Of a stretch of DNA of 64,000 bases, positions 1-12,700 are shown in pieces. The stretch is from Dastarcus helophoroides (lineage: Eukaryota; Arthropoda; Insecta; Coleoptera; Bothrideridae). The stretch is taken from positions 30,173,302 through 30,237,301 of the forward strand of contig CM053333.1 in assembly GCA_028583605.1 (NCBI GenBank). Reading direction: 5' to 3'. Position 1 is the stretch's first letter; each line of letters starts with the position of its first letter. Position numbers and translations under genes: made by a program. A model generated the notes under the pieces. That model had not been told where the DNA came from and ran no database searches. It worked only from the letters and a program-made list of their open reading frames with translations.

Positions 1-80
1 ACCAAATGGGAGGCCAAAAATTTCCCTTAGTGAATAAAGAAATGTCGAAGAAAAAGTTATTTATTTACTGACTCTCTGAC

Positions 81-177
81 TTTTTTTTACGTTCAATCCA
101 CTCGCAAAGGGTAATCCCTATTATGTCTTCAAAGCACCGCGAGTAGGATGCGGAAACAAGGATAGATGACGATGAAC
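81..177 (-). repeat. LINE-A 3' end fragment
   Basis: On the minus strand this is the last ~95 bp of LINE-A: the codons just before its stop, the short 3' tail and an A-run (T-run at 81-88 on the plus strand). The same tail occurs at 12.8, 19.97, 20.0, 31.97 and 37.1 kb. It is severely 5'-truncated, as is usual for LINE insertions, and has no coding capacity. Confidence 0.85.
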
Positions 178-556
178 TTGACTAATAAAAATTAAATCAA
201 CATCACAGGAACCGCTGTGTCTGGCACTGGCGGTTTCCCCAGTTGAACATTAATTTTCTGAATGAGTAGCTATTTATTTTTCAAAATTCCCTGTTTTACT
301 TTCTTTAATCTTCTATTACACAGATTTTTATTAATTATTTGTCTATTTATAAGGTGTCGTTTCCAAATTCCTTGATGGTTTTGATTGTTTCAAATAATTG
401 CTTAACATTAAATAAATTGTCATTACCCTTATTTATGAAAACTATTGTGAATCTCAACAGAATTAACAGTGGGCGATCAAGTTAGCGACCATCAACAAGC
501 ACATAGAAGTGCATGCTTATTTCATATCGAAATGTTATTTTATTTTTTATACATAT
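178..556. other. Unassigned AT-rich sequence
   Basis: No gene, strong repeat or structured element is visible between the LINE-A tail and the LTR that follows. The sequence is AT-rich but less repetitive than the degenerate satellite elsewhere in the window. Confidence 0.5.
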
Positions 557-869
557 TGTAACGAAATGTAAATTACAGAATTCAGTACGTAAAAAAATTT
601 TCTAGAAAGAAAGCGGCCACGATAATGAAGCAAACGGCAGATAAACGTTCCAGAAATTTCGGCAAACGATAAGCCTTATCTGCTGTATTTCTCTAAAACC
701 CGGAAGCAAAAATTATATAAGGCGGTCGCCTTTCCCTCGAGTCAGTCAGTTAGTTAGTTAGTCAGTGTAGGTAATTAGTGAGTTAGTAGTTAGAAGTCAA
801 TAAGAGTTAATTATTCAGTTTAGTTTGGAAATAAAGTAGTTAATCATTTTGAACCGATAGCTCGCAACA
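557..869 (+). mobile_element. Solo LTR (TGTAAC family), degenerate copy 1
   Basis: Matches the reverse complement of the LTRs at 18095-18471 and 59340-59689. It begins TGTAACGAAATGTAAAT and ends near CGATAGCTCGCAACA. A promoter core is visible: a TATA box (TATATAAGG, about 714), a TCAGTCAGTTAG initiator-like stretch (about 741) and an AATAAA (about 828). The 3' boundary is diverged, no clean target-site duplication was found, and no internal retrotransposon region flanks it. It is therefore read as an old solo LTR. Confidence 0.75.
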
Positions 870-915
870 TCACAATTTTAATTTTTTACATTTATTGAAT
901 TTTAAGTCAAATTAT

Positions 916-1602
916 GAGGTGGTAGACTGGAACTTTCAGTTGTCCGAGGTAGTACCACTCCACGTATCACTAGGAGGCGGTGAAATGATGATTACATCAT
1001 GTTTCCGTCTCTGACACGTAAGTCGGTTTCTGCTATTCTTCTTTCCTCATCCTGTCCTTTTCTCTATTTCCTTTTTTCATCTACATGATTTTTTCTTCTA
1101 ATTATTAAAAACAAAGATGATGGATTCTCTTCGTGCAAAAAATTCCGGACGTAAACTATCCTCCCGTTCGGATCTCCGGGTGGAGGGTGTAAGAGGGAAT
1201 CCAAAATCGACGGAAAATTTTAATGTACCATGGGCCAAGTTTCTTTCAAACAATTCATTCAAAATTCAATTCTGTAACATTCGGGATCTAAACTCGGTTC
1301 ATCAACACCTTCAAAATGAAAGACCCCATGTGCTGTCTCTGACAGAAACCCAAGTCTCCCCATCCATCAATATAGTCCATTTGCTTTGCCCTAACTACGA
1401 CTTGCACACAAAATTTCGACACAAGAGGGAAATTTGTGCTTTTACGAGAAGCGACCTGTCCTGTCAACGAGAAAAAGCACTGGAATCTGCTGATCATGAT
1501 GTGATTTGGCTGAAAATCTGCTCCAAAAACGAAGTAATATTCATTTGTTCACTTTATTTGTCTCCAAACGATCCCTCATACAGACAGCTTTTCTCTTATC
1601 TC
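916..1602 (+). mobile_element. LINE-A 5' end with endonuclease domain, truncated
   Basis: Begins with the LINE-A 5' end (GAGGTGGTAGACTGG), also seen at 23242 and 28382, so this is the true element start. A 5' UTR of ~200 bp precedes ATG at 1117. The frame encodes the first part of an APE-type endonuclease, including a SLTETQ motif (catalytic Glu region) and LYLSPNDPSY. The frame opens MMDSLRAKNSGRK as in the 20-23 kb copy. The copy stops abruptly at about 1602, where sequence continues as LINE-A on the opposite strand. Inactive. Confidence 0.88.
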
Positions 1603-3717
1603 ATTATCCTTTGATGTTTTCTTAGAGAAAACCGCGGCCTGAGTTTTTGAAGCGTTGAAATCGACCAAATTCTTCTAACCCCATTCCAGAATAATCTCGA
1701 GATCCCGATTAATTGTCTGTATCTGCTGTTCCCTTAGTCGATCTGGAGCAGCAATAGATAATGGTTGGTCGGAGAAAAAAGATGACACAAGGTTACTATC
1801 ATCTGCGTAGGTGTATATAGGACTGGAAGTTGAAGCTAAGAGATCGTTTATGTGTAACAGAAATAGAATACGATACAGAACAGAGCCCTGAGGTACCCCT
1901 GCATTAATCGCAAATGTCTCGGATGAGATGCCATCGACGACGACCTGAAGTCCAGAAGGAAGACCATAAGATGTTAATTTGACGAGAAGAGATCGGTGCC
2001 AGACTCTGTCGAAAGCTTTTGAAATTTCCAATGCCACAATCCTAGCCTCACCATGTTTTTCCATAGCTGAGGTACAGATATGAGTAACATATGCCAATAG
2101 ATCGTCAGTGCAACGTTGTTGACTAAAACCGTATTGCCTGTTGGAGATGATTCTATTTTTCTCCAAATATTTGAGAATCTCGATGTTGATGTTTTCCACC
2201 ACTTTAGATATAACGGGTAACAAAGATATAGGGCGATAATTGTTAGCCAGATTCCTTTTTTCCTTTTTAGGGACAGGCTGCACTCTAGCAGATTTCCGGA
2301 TGTTAGGGAATACACCTTTGTTATAAGAGAGTCTGAACAATTTGCTTAGGACAGAAGTCAACTCTGGGGCGCACTTTTAAGAACAATAGCGGGAATACCA
2401 TCAAGGCCAGAAGCTTTCGAGGTGTCGCCAGCTCAAAGAGAATCTTCCTGATTGTGTGTTGTCTGAAAACAACTTCAGGCATCGAAGTGTCAACCTTAGG
2501 AAGAATAGAAGGTTCTGCGTTTCGAGAATCAAGATTGGAATTTTCAGCAAACATTAAGGCTAACATGTCAGCCTTTTCCTTGGAGGTAGTAGCAATATTG
2601 CTATTTTCATCGAGTAAAGGTGGAAAATTTAAAGGTGTAAAATTCTTTCCAATCGACTTTGCAAATTTCCAAAAGGACCTGAAACCGTTCGGACAATTGC
2701 TAAGCCTCTGGCGCATTTTACGATCGAAATCACCTTTTGCCTCGTCAATAACCTGTTTACAAGAATTTCGTGCATCTACAAATATGGCCCGAGTCTCCAC
2801 TGAGGGATTATTTCGCCAACGACGATGTGCGCGATTTTTGCAGGAGACAGCTCGAGCACATTTTTTACTGAACCAAGATTTACTGGAGACAGACATCTTT
2901 TGGGAGTGGAGAATTGAGCATTCCATACCAATCAGGATAGTTTCCGTGATGGATTCGGCGACTAAGGAAGGGTTGTCTGAGTTAAAGCAGACTTCCTGCC
3001 ATGGGAAAGATGCAAAGAAGTCACTTAATTCTTCCCAGTTTGCAGAGTTAAAGTGCCAAACCCTACGAGATTGCGTCTGGGAAGGAGGTGGTATATGAAG
3101 CGAGCAAGAGGCTGCTACAAGCTTGTGATCCGAATTTCCAAGCGATGATGTCACAGAGATTTTATACGAATTTGGTGAATTTGTAAGGAGAAGGTCGAGT
3201 AAATTAGGTTGATGGGTATTTTACATCAGGAATTTTTGTGGGTTCCTGAACTAATTGCGATAGTTTACAAGTGATGACGAAGGCCTCTGCCACCCTTTCC
3301 GCGTCGTCAGTTCGGGAAGAAAACCTTAACCAGGGGATATTGTGTACGTTGAAGTCACCGAGAAAGACAACCTCAGCTTTTGGATAATTCGTCTGTAGGT
3401 GATCAACGGTTACGGAGAGATAAGAGAGGAGCTGTCTGTATGAGGGATCGTTTGGAGACAAATAAAGTGAATAAATGAATATTACTTCGTTTTTGGAGCA
3501 GATTTTCAGCCAAATCACATCATGACCAGCAGATTCGAGTGCTTCTTCTCGTTGACAGGACAGGCCGCTTCGTGTAAAAGCACAAATTCGCCTATTGTAT
3601 CGAAATGTTGTGTGCAAGTCGTAGTTAGGGCAAAGCAAATAGACTGTATTGATGGATGGGGAGACTTGGGTTTCTGTCAGAGATAGCACATGGGGTCTTT
3701 CATTTTGAAGGTGTGAA
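1603..3717 (-). mobile_element. LINE-A endonuclease-RT fragment, inverted
   Basis: Reads on the minus strand from inside the endonuclease (SLTETQVSPS, 3689) to the middle of the reverse transcriptase (about 1603). RT landmarks are NYRPISLLPV, an ALEISKAFDRVWH block, a GVPQGSV block and YADDSN (the catalytic YADD box). The endonuclease SDHKLV motif lies at about 3130. Compared with the 20-23 kb copy a short stretch between SYGLP and LQVVVDG is missing, and several frameshifts split the frame. It lacks both the LINE 5' end and 3' tail. It joins 916-1602 in inverted orientation, with endonuclease sequence present in both parts. Confidence 0.88.
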
Positions 3718-3844
3718 GGAGGGTCGAGCGACTTCCTCTTAGTGGCAGTGAATGATCTTTGGTCATCAGAAATCGAATGCAGAAAGAATTTTGAAAATCT
3801 AACTTACTATATTATTTTTATTTATTTTAGTCTTTTTCCCGGCT

Positions 3845-4680
3845 TATTGCCTGGATTAAAGACTTTTGATACAATTAATCATAGAAGAATAATTTGTAAA
3901 TTAGAAACGTATGGAGTCAGAGGTACAGCTCTCAAACTAATCAAAGGCTACTTATCAAAACAAACTCAAGTAGTAAAAATTATGGACTGTAAGAGCTATG
4001 AACTTCCATTAACAACAGGTGTTCCGCAGGGAACCATATTGGGACCGCTACTATTCATCGTTTATATAAATGATCTATTAAATATATTCCCAAAAAATAA
4101 CATTTTATCATATGCGGATAATACAGTATTGATAAGTACAGGTGAATCGTGGGAACATGTGTAAGATACATGGTTAACAGTAAACACTTTCGCTAAATAT
4201 TAAAAAAAAAATGTTTTTATGGCCTTCGGAGCTTACTTTGACGGTGTTCCATTGGATAATGTCATTAATATCAATGGAATGGCAGTGGAGAGGGTAAAAA
4301 TGACAAAACATTTAGGTCTAATGAACAACATATTATAAATAAAACGATATATTAACTTTTTATTTTCAGTAAAATGACGAATATCATGAATTTTAAACAA
4401 TTGTTAACAAATTAATACGCGTTGTTTTACAGTATTGTAAGTTATGGGATTATTGCTTGGGGAGGTAGTTACAATAATACAATAATTCCGCTAATGATTT
4501 TACAAAATAAAATCTTCAAAATTATTCTTAAAAATAATAGACAAAATATTGAACCTCCTTTAAATATAAAGGATTTTTTTGTAATGGCATCGCTCGTGTG
4601 TTATTATAGGGATTTAAAAGCGAAATATTTAATGTCTAACAGTAACAACAAGAAACTAACTCTACCAACAATTATCTAAT
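3845..4680 (+). pseudogene. LINE-B reverse transcriptase fragment
   Basis: A different non-LTR retrotransposon. The first part encodes RT palm motifs FDTINH, TTGVPQGTILGPLLF and a YADN box, in which the second catalytic Asp of the usual YADD is replaced by Asn. After stops and frameshifts the frame resumes at 4422 with SIVSYGIIAWGG, typical of the C-terminal thumb/connection region of CR1/Jockey-type elements. The 5' endonuclease is absent and the coding region is broken, so it is a dead fragment. The clade call is tentative. Confidence 0.75.
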
Positions 4681-4689
4681 AAAACGCTT

Positions 4690-5118
4690 AGCTACAAAAA
4701 TAGCCTCTGCTGTTGTTTGTTTCTTTCTCTTCAGTATTTTTGCTATTATGTTGTCTCGGGTTTCTTTCGATCTGCCTCTATCCCTTTTGATTGCCGGCTT
4801 TGCCTCCCATACTCTTTTAACTAATCTGCTATCCTCAATTCTTTAAGTGTCTCCACCATGGCAATTGCCTTTGTTCAACATATTCTAATATTGGTTTTGT
4901 TTTTAGTTCCTTATTTTATCTCTTCTTGTGATTCCTTTGATTGTTCTTGGGTATTTCATTTCTATGGCTTGTATTCTATTTTTCGTTTTTCTCTCCAGTA
5001 TCCACGATACGGTTCCATACGTGAGTATAGGTTTGAATATTGTTATTTTTCTTTTGTAAATTTTGAATTGAATCTTAATTTTTTTAATTTGGAGTTTGTC
5101 TAGTAAATTATGTCTCAA
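4690..5118 (-). pseudogene. LINE-C C-terminal RT fragment
   Basis: On the minus strand the translation holds ILTYGTVSW, then IQAIEMKYPRTIKGITRRDK, then further downstream RLVKRVWEAKP. This order is the conserved C-terminal region of a family of insect LINE RTs (YG..W ... AEM ... G.TR.D..RN ... W). It is distinct from LINE-A and LINE-B. Stops and a frameshift interrupt it, and neither the catalytic RT core nor the endonuclease is present. Confidence 0.65.
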
Positions 5119-5147
5119 AATTCGAAATTTTTAATTTTATTTAAATA

Positions 5148-5724
5148 CTAGCCATTATCCGCGACTTCGCCTGTGGATTTAAGTCAATAATTAGATTTTA
5201 ACAGAAAAACTGTCCAAAATTAAAGAATTTTTGAATTTGTTGAATTGACGGATCAATTTATTTGATTTAATATTTTTATTCGTCTCTGCAACAGATGGTG
5301 CTGCCGATCAAATATGCTATCTTATTTATGAAATTTGTGTTACCGTTGCATTTTAAAATACGGCAGATTTCTTGCCAAATCCGGATTTACCAAAATATGG
5401 AAGAGCGCGTAAAATACCGGAGATCTGGCAACTATCACCGTAAAGAAACCGAGAAGAGAGGGAGTTGCGCCCTATCGCATTATGATGCTGTCAAATTATT
5501 AGACTTCCTCTAAAAGAATTATACCTGCAAGGTTAAATTAAGTTTGGACCCTCATTGTTAGATGACACTGTCGTCCTGTTGTTATTGTCAGGTTTAGAAT
5601 TTATTTACATAGAAAATGAGTCGTGAGAATATACCTTCGAGAAAGTGCGCAAAATCTGGCAACATTGAAGCGGACAAACAGACAGACAAACACACTTTAG
5701 CATTTATATATTAGTAAGGATTGT
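5148..5724 (+). repeat. Dispersed repeat with TACTAGC head and ATTAGTAAGGAT tail
   Basis: The head (ACTAGCCATTATCCGCGACT, then a CTTCGCCTGTGG stretch) and the tail (GACAGACAAACACAC, then ATATATTAGTAAGGAT) resemble the ends of a short interspersed repeat common in insect genomes. Only one copy lies in the window, so copy number cannot be shown. An unbroken 72-codon frame inside it (5295-5513) has no recognisable domain and is not called. The exact class is uncertain. Confidence 0.5.
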
Positions 5725-6113
5725 AATTTTCTACAAAATGATCAGTTCTACTTATTTTTAATATAAAGTTTATTTTTAGCTTTTGTTTACGACTGAATTA
5801 TTTCATAAATGAAAACAGGCTTGTCCCTTCCCCTTAAAAATTAAGGTAACCCTTTAAGATAAATACTTGGGTCAGATATGCATTCTTCTAAAAATTTAGA
5901 CCTTAATCTCTAAACCTGAAGTTGACCCTTGAATTAAAAAAAAATTGTGAATTTCAAAATATATGATTGAAAAGCTGATAGTAAATATAAAATGTTCCAC
6001 TGAAGACTATATTTACTTTGAAGTAAAAACGAATAAAAGCTTATTAAATACTTTACTACAAAAATAAATATTACATTGCATTATATTTACACCTTATCTC
6101 AAATACTGACCAG
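5725..6113 (-). other. Sec6 3' UTR and downstream flank
   Basis: Follows the Sec6 stop codon in transcription direction. A minus-strand AATAAA (plus-strand TTTATT at 5769-5774) is a reasonable poly(A) signal about 340 nt after the stop. No other gene is visible. The 3' UTR end is a prediction only. Confidence 0.45.
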
Positions 6114-6752
6114 TTAGTTGTTAAATACATTCAAATTAACCAATTTAGGAAAAACAATATTTTTAAATATGGTATTGTGTGCAGATTTGGGCCTCGTTAG
6201 ATGCGCTATTTTGTCTTTGACATCGGCCCAAGATAAATCACCCCTGAAGTTGAGTAGCCTCAATAACTGATCATCAGTAATGTCGGGGTATTTTTCTACA
6301 ATTCTGTGCAATTCAAACGACAGCATATCATCATCACTTTTCAATACTTCTGCCAATAAAATTATAGGTTCGAATGGATCATCACCTTCCAACTCTTTGC
6401 ACATATTAACAAATATCGCTTTCAGCTGGTTAGTTTCTCTGACAATTTTGGAAGCCGCTTGAACACATTCATCGTAAGTTTTATATGACATCCTTTTACA
6501 GAGCATCGAGGTTAGATACCGACGCGCTAAATCACGTCTTGCCTGATGAACAATAAACTTGAAATTGGCTTCAACTAAACCATTATAATCTTGAAAATAG
6601 TCCTCCAGAGTGAGACAAATAGTATCTACAGGTAGGGAGCTGCTAGTCCAACGAGACGTAAATAATTCTTCAAAGTGCTTTTCAGAATCCAAAAACAGTT
6701 CTTTTAGCAAATAATCACCAGCTTCGTTTCTTAGTTGCTGAAAAATTTGTCG
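6114..6752 (-). CDS. Sec6: Sec6 exon 8 with stop codon
   Basis: Residues 538-749 and TAA at 6114-6116. The acceptor is ttatctag. It encodes the C-terminal bundle, including RQIFQQLRNEAGDYLLKELF and the DITDDQLLRLLNFRGDLSWA segment typical of the Sec6 C terminus. Confidence 0.92.
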   Translation of the reverse strand, partial: RQIFQQLRNEAGDYLLKELFLDSEKHFEELFTSRWTSSSLPVDTICLTLEDYFQDYNGLVEANFKFIVHQARRDLARRYLTSMLCKRMSYKTYDECVQAASKIVRETNQLKAIFVNMCKELEGDDPFEPIILLAEVLKSDDDMLSFELHRIVEKYPDITDDQLLRLLNFRGDLSWADVKDKIAHLTRPKSAHNTIFKNIVFPKLVNLNVFNN

Positions 6753-9700
6753 CTAGATAAAATTGTTACTCAATAAGTTAACTTACAATGAATGTGGTTC
6801 TTAGTTTTTTCAGCTTTTCACTAATTTCAACTGGTGAAGACAACGTGCAATATTGTTTTTCCAATCTGGTACCTAGTTCGGCCAATTGATAGCAATTATT
6901 TACAATTGTTATCATATGCTGTGTAAAATATGGAACCTCCTTGCGATTTTCGAAGTATTTGTTTTTAAACTCCACAATTCCTTCCCTGTAGGAATAACCA
7001 TATTCAATTACTTGCTCAATACCAAGAATCAATGCTTTGTTGGTCAATTCCTCACTGAAAGAATATAATTAAAAATAACTCTTCCAATTGTACAAACTGA
7101 TTACTACCTCATGGTTTTAGTAACTTGCAAATTTTGATCTATCATTTGGAAAATAATAATCGGAGCTGCTCCAGCATTCCTAACATAAGAATCCAGCTGA
7201 GGCTCCGTAACTGAGGTCCATTCTAGCTTCTCAGACTTCAAAGTATTTTCCATCCATTCTCTATAATTTTCCTTCATTTTCTAAAAAAGAGAAGCTGTAA
7301 AAACGTCTTTCCTTGACAAACAATTTTCTTACATTTAAATATTCGCTTTCCAAAGTTTCCTGCACCCGAGGTGGTAACAACGGACCTAAATTCTGAGTGT
7401 ATTCTGTTAGATCAGGATGAGCTAGCAATTCCTCAGTTTTGTAGGTTTTCATCGCCCAGGAAAGAATTGAAACGTATTCATTACCTTGCAGACCGTTTTG
7501 AATGACCTCTTGCAACTGTAAATAAATTGATTCATTAATAAACCAAAACTGCAACTCATATTTAGGGTGACAGCAAAATTTAAAGTTTTTATCGAAATTT
7601 CTATTTTCTCATCAACATTCAGAATTTAAACCTAAAATATTCAGTTTTTTTTTCTATAATTTCGACCTAACACTTGAAAATTCTATAAATTGTGTGTGTA
7701 TTACAAATGGCGAATGTTTCTCGTAGTTTTGATTCAAATTGCAACTTGCCTTTTTCTTAAATTTTTTTTCTTTCAAACCTTTCAATCTTATTGGAAATTT
7801 TGACTTTTTTCTTGAAACTTCTTTTTCTTTTAACTTGAAATTTTTACCGTTTTTGGTAATGTCTCCATATAAACTGGATCTTTCGAGGTGTTTTTATTCA
7901 TTTTGAGGTTTTTCTCGAAATGTTGACTTCTTTCTTAAAATTTTCAGTTTAAATTTGAAGCTTTTTCCAGACAATTTCGACTCTAAAATAAAATAAAAAT
8001 GTTAAGAATTTGAATTTAACCAAAATTTTGAAACCTAAAGTGAAAATCTGATTAAACTCAAACTCTTGGATATATATTTTTTGTAAATTTAAACTTTTGG
8101 TAGAAATTTCGAATTTTAAACCATAATTTTTGCATTTTTCAAAAAATTTCAACCAAACTTGAAATCTATAAATTTTCTAAATATTGGGATTTCTTTACTA
8201 AACGAGTTTAATCTGAAAATTTCAACTTTTTCTTCACTACCGATCAACAATAGATTTTTGGGCAAAGCTGAAACCGAATTTCTGGTTTAGATCAAACCTA
8301 ATTTTTTTAAAAATTGCATTATACTCTCAAATCTAGTATCTATTTCCTAGAGTTATAATGGCTTATTTGAGTTAAAAGAAATAAAAGTAATGAAATTTTT
8401 ACTTTTTAAGTCTTATATGATAATCTAGTCTGAGGAATGCGAAAACAAACTCAGTGCTGGTATGGAACTGTCACCTAGCTTTAGAACGTCTATCACAAGA
8501 AAATGCAATTGATCTAATATGGATCAAAGGATATTCTGGAAGAGGGAAACGAACGCGCTGACAAACTGCCGAGGAAGGGTTCGGAGGGATAATTCGTTGC
8601 CATATGGGCATCAATAACAACATGCCGACAAACTCCCCATTCATTAGAATGCCGTGCAGGGAAAGGGCAAAACTATGCCTACAACTCTCAAGGAATAATC
8701 TCAGGAAACTTGTAGGGATATGGACAGGTCACTGTCGATTAAACAAACACCTCCACAGAATGGGAATTATAAACGACCCGAGCTGCAGAGGGTGTTTAGA
8801 AGAAGATGAGAGTGTCGAGCACGTGATGTGTCACTGCCCGGCACTAGCATCAATCACAGGACCCACGCTGGGGGACTTCTGACCTAGTGTGGCCAGTTTG
8901 AGAGAGGCGCATCCAAGAGACGTTCTTCAGTTTCTCAACAAGGTTGGGTGGCTGAATGAATGACCAAGGACACCTCAATCAAGGGGATAGCACAATGGGC
9001 CCGGAAAGGGTGGCCTAAGTGCTGGCCTAAACTTTAGGCAACCGAGAACGAATCCAGAAAATCTAGTTAATGAAACTTTAATGACATGCCAACCTAAACG
9101 GATGGGTCTAAAAGCATAAATCTTTGCACATTTTCCTAAATAATGTTAGTGAATTCTAAGAAATTGTTAGAACTTTCGTTTGGGAGTTAAACATATAAAA
9201 ATTGATGAATTCAGTTTATCAATAAGATTCAGTTACACAAAATTTTTTATTTTAGCTTGCCAAGCCCAGTTTGTTTAGATACATAATAAAATTATTATTT
9301 GAATAAATAAAATTGTAAAGATTCAGTTGTTTCAGCATTCTTGGCAATCCATCCCCTGAGGGGGGAGGGGGTAAGCGAAAATGTAATAGAACGAATTCGT
9401 ATTCGAAAGTACAAAATACTGAATAGGTATGTATATCCAATTTTTGACCCACATCCACGTAGGCTAGACCTCATTTTACCATTTTAAAACCGAAAATTTG
9501 GAAAGTCGAAATTTTGAAAGAAGTGGGAATTTAAAAAAAAGTCAAGATCTTATAAGTAGGCCAAATTTTGAAAAATAGTCGACAGTTCCTAAAAAGTTGA
9601 AATTACGAAAGAATTTTTTTTTGAAGACTTTCAAAAATATTTGAAAACAAAAGTGAAATCCTCAAGAAATTCAAAATTTTTGAAAAAGTCGAAATTTTAA

Positions 9701-12700
9701 AAAATAAGACGGAATGTTAAAAAGTCGAAATTTTTAGAAAAGTCGTAATTTTTTAAAGTCAACCTTTTCAAAGTTAAAACTCTCAAAAAAGTCAAATTTT
9801 TCAAACAAAACGAAATTTTGAAAAATGTCAAAATTTTCAAAGAAAGTTAAAATTTCCAAAACAATTAAGATCTAAGAAAAAGTCCAAATTTTGAAAAAAA
9901 AATGACAAAATTTTAAAGAAAGCGACTGATTCAGAAAATTCACAAATTTGAGAAAACTGTAATTTTCAAACAAATTCGTGCTTAAAAAACTTAAAATGTT
10001 CAAAAAAAACGAAATTTTCGAAGTCTAAAATATGAGGGCTATGCAAAATTATCAAAACATTCGAAATTTTCAAAAAGTCCAAAATTTGAGAAGTTAAAAT
10101 TTTGGAAAAACCAAAATTTTGGATATTTGCAAATTTGAAAAACAAAGTCCAACATTTTTTAAAAACCTCGAAATTTTTAATTGGAAATTTTCAAATCAAT
10201 TAAAATTTAAAACAAATTCAAGATTTTCAAAAAATAATTCAAATTTGAAAAAATGTCGATACTTTGAAAAATTTGAAATTTTCAACAAAATAGTACATTT
10301 AAAAAAATGACGTAAAGTAGTAAAAAATTACAAAAACAGTTGACATTACAAACAAATTTCTGAATATAAAAAACAATCCAAATATTCAAAAACAGTCAAA
10401 ATTTTGAAGAAAATGGTTTCCAAAAAAAATATAAAGTTTACAAACATTAAAATTTTGAAAAATAGTAGTAGAAATTTTAAATATCTTTTAAGGATTTCAT
10501 ACAATTAAAATTTATTAGTTAAAACTTTTTTTAAAAATATCCTAATTTTGAAATTTTTATTTCAAAAGCCGAATTTTTGAAAACAAAAGAAGTGTTGCAA
10601 AGCTTGCAAAAAACTTCAAAAAAGTAAAAACTCTTAAAGATAGAAAAAATGTAACTAGGAATTTTCAAAAAAAATAAGATTTTGAAAAAGTCTAAATTTT
10701 GAGAACTCTTTAAAAAAAGTTGAAGTTTTGAAAATCAGCAACTCTTCAAAAAACTCGGCATCAAACAATGCCAAATTTTCAAATAAGTTTAAATTTAAAA
10801 CTAAACTTTGAGAAATCCAAATTTTCAAAATAATTAAAAAATTTTAAAGTCAAAAATTTTGAAAAAAAAGTTACAAGTATTAAAAAGGTCCAAATTTTGA
10901 CAAGTCAAAATTTTTAATATAAGTTTTAATTTTGAGACAAAATCGAAATTTTTAAAAATCCAACCTTCCAAAAAACTCCAAATTTTCAAAAAAAATTAAG
11001 AATTCTGAAGGTATGGAAAGGTGATGACATTTTTGAAAAGATTAAATATTGAAAAAAGTTTAAAATTATCCGAAAATTCGAAATTTGCAAAAAAGTTTAT
11101 ATTTTGAGAAGTTCAAATTTTGGAAAAAAGTTAAACATTTAATTAAAAAGTTGAAATTTTTAGTTAGCAATTTTCAAAAATATTATAATTTTGAAAAAAC
11201 TGAAATTTTCAAAAAATTCAAGTTTTCAAAAAGGTCAAAATTTTAAAAAAGTAGAAATTTTCAAAAAAAATAGAACATTTAAAAAATTTAGAAATTTTCT
11301 GAAGTTCAAAGAATGGTCGCGATTTAACAGAAAATCGAAATTTTTAAAAAGGTTAAATTTGGAAGAAGTCCAAATTTTCAAAAAAAAAGTTTGCAAATAG
11401 TAAAATTTTAAAAAATAATTAAAATTTTTCATAAATTTTAAGAAAAAAAAACGTCCTAATGTTCAAAAAAAAATATTAAATTTCGGAATGAATTGAAATT
11501 TTGGAAACAGAAATTTTGAAAAAAAAGGTCTAAATTTCAAAAAAAAGTCTTTAAAAAACCTCCATTTTTGAAAAAATCTTAACCTGGAAAGAACGAAATT
11601 TTCAAAAAACCAAAAGTCGAAATTTCGTGAAAAGGTCGAAAGTCTCAAAAGAGATCTAAATTTTGAAAATAAGTGAAGTTTTGAAATAACATCGAAATTT
11701 TGAAAAATCCAACCTTTCAAAAAGTTGGACATTTTCAAAAAAAATGTTTATTAGTTTTATTTAACATTTGTGCGACTCAGTTTGGAAATATTTAAATTTT
11801 TAATAATGAAAGTTGACAATGTTCTGAAACATTTTTTGAAATATGACTACGCGATATCTAAATGCTAAAAACGTCAATTCATGGCAGCTGACAAAAAATT
11901 GGTTAGTTTTAAAATATTGTCAACTTTCATTACTAAAAATTTAAATATTTTCAAACTAGGTCGCAGAAATGTTAAATAAAATTGATTAACATAATGTTTC
12001 CGACCCATGAGTCTACCATAAAGAATCAAAAGTAAAATTATTCAAAAAATGTTTTTAAAAGGGCCTACTTATCGAAAAAAAAAATTAACTTTAAAAAATC
12101 AAAATTCTCTGACTAAAATTTCGAAATAAAGTTAAAATTTCGATGCTACAGTACAAAAACAGTCGTAATTTTAAGTTTACATTCGAAATTTTGTGAATTT
12201 TTTAAATTGATCTCGTTTTTTGATTATTTGACTTTTTCTCTCAAAATATCAAGTTTAATTTTGCCTACAATTTCGACATTCAATTATATACTTATTTGAA
12301 CTTTTTCTAGAAATTTAAACTGTTTTCTTGAATTTTCTACTTTTCTATACATTTTGAGCCCCAAGCAAAATCTTAGGTTGAAAGTCGAAACTTCAAGACT
12401 TAACTCGAAACTGTGAGACTTAAGTAGAAAATTCGAAAATAAATTTAAAAAAAAATGTAAACTAAGTGTTTTTCTTAAAATCTTAAAATTTCAATACTCT
12501 CGATATAGGTTTTTTAAGTGCTGCCTTGATTTCTCATAATTTTGATCTAATCCCAAGGTTTCGAGATTTTTCCTTTTTATACAGTTTTGTCAAAAAACGG
12601 AAGATGCTCGCAGGAACTAATAGGATTGCGGTCCAGCTTGACACAGTGGGGACTTCTGTCTACGGAGACTCCTTTTTCTATAGAACTTCCAAGCTATGGA

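Noticed and set aside
2454..3098. 214-codon plus-strand frame
   Set aside because: It is antisense to LINE-A endonuclease/RT. The same antisense frame appears opposite other LINE-A copies (21670-22233), so it is a shadow of the LINE codon pattern.
916..3717. Twin-priming inversion of one LINE-A
   Set aside because: Both orientations contain the endonuclease region, whereas twin priming gives non-overlapping parts.
5295..5513. 72-codon frame in the dispersed repeat
   Set aside because: It lies wholly inside a repeat and lacks a recognisable domain.
10119..11738. Several 60-90-codon Lys/Phe-rich frames
   Set aside because: They are products of the degenerate satellite, with extreme composition, no domains, and similar frames wherever the satellite occurs.
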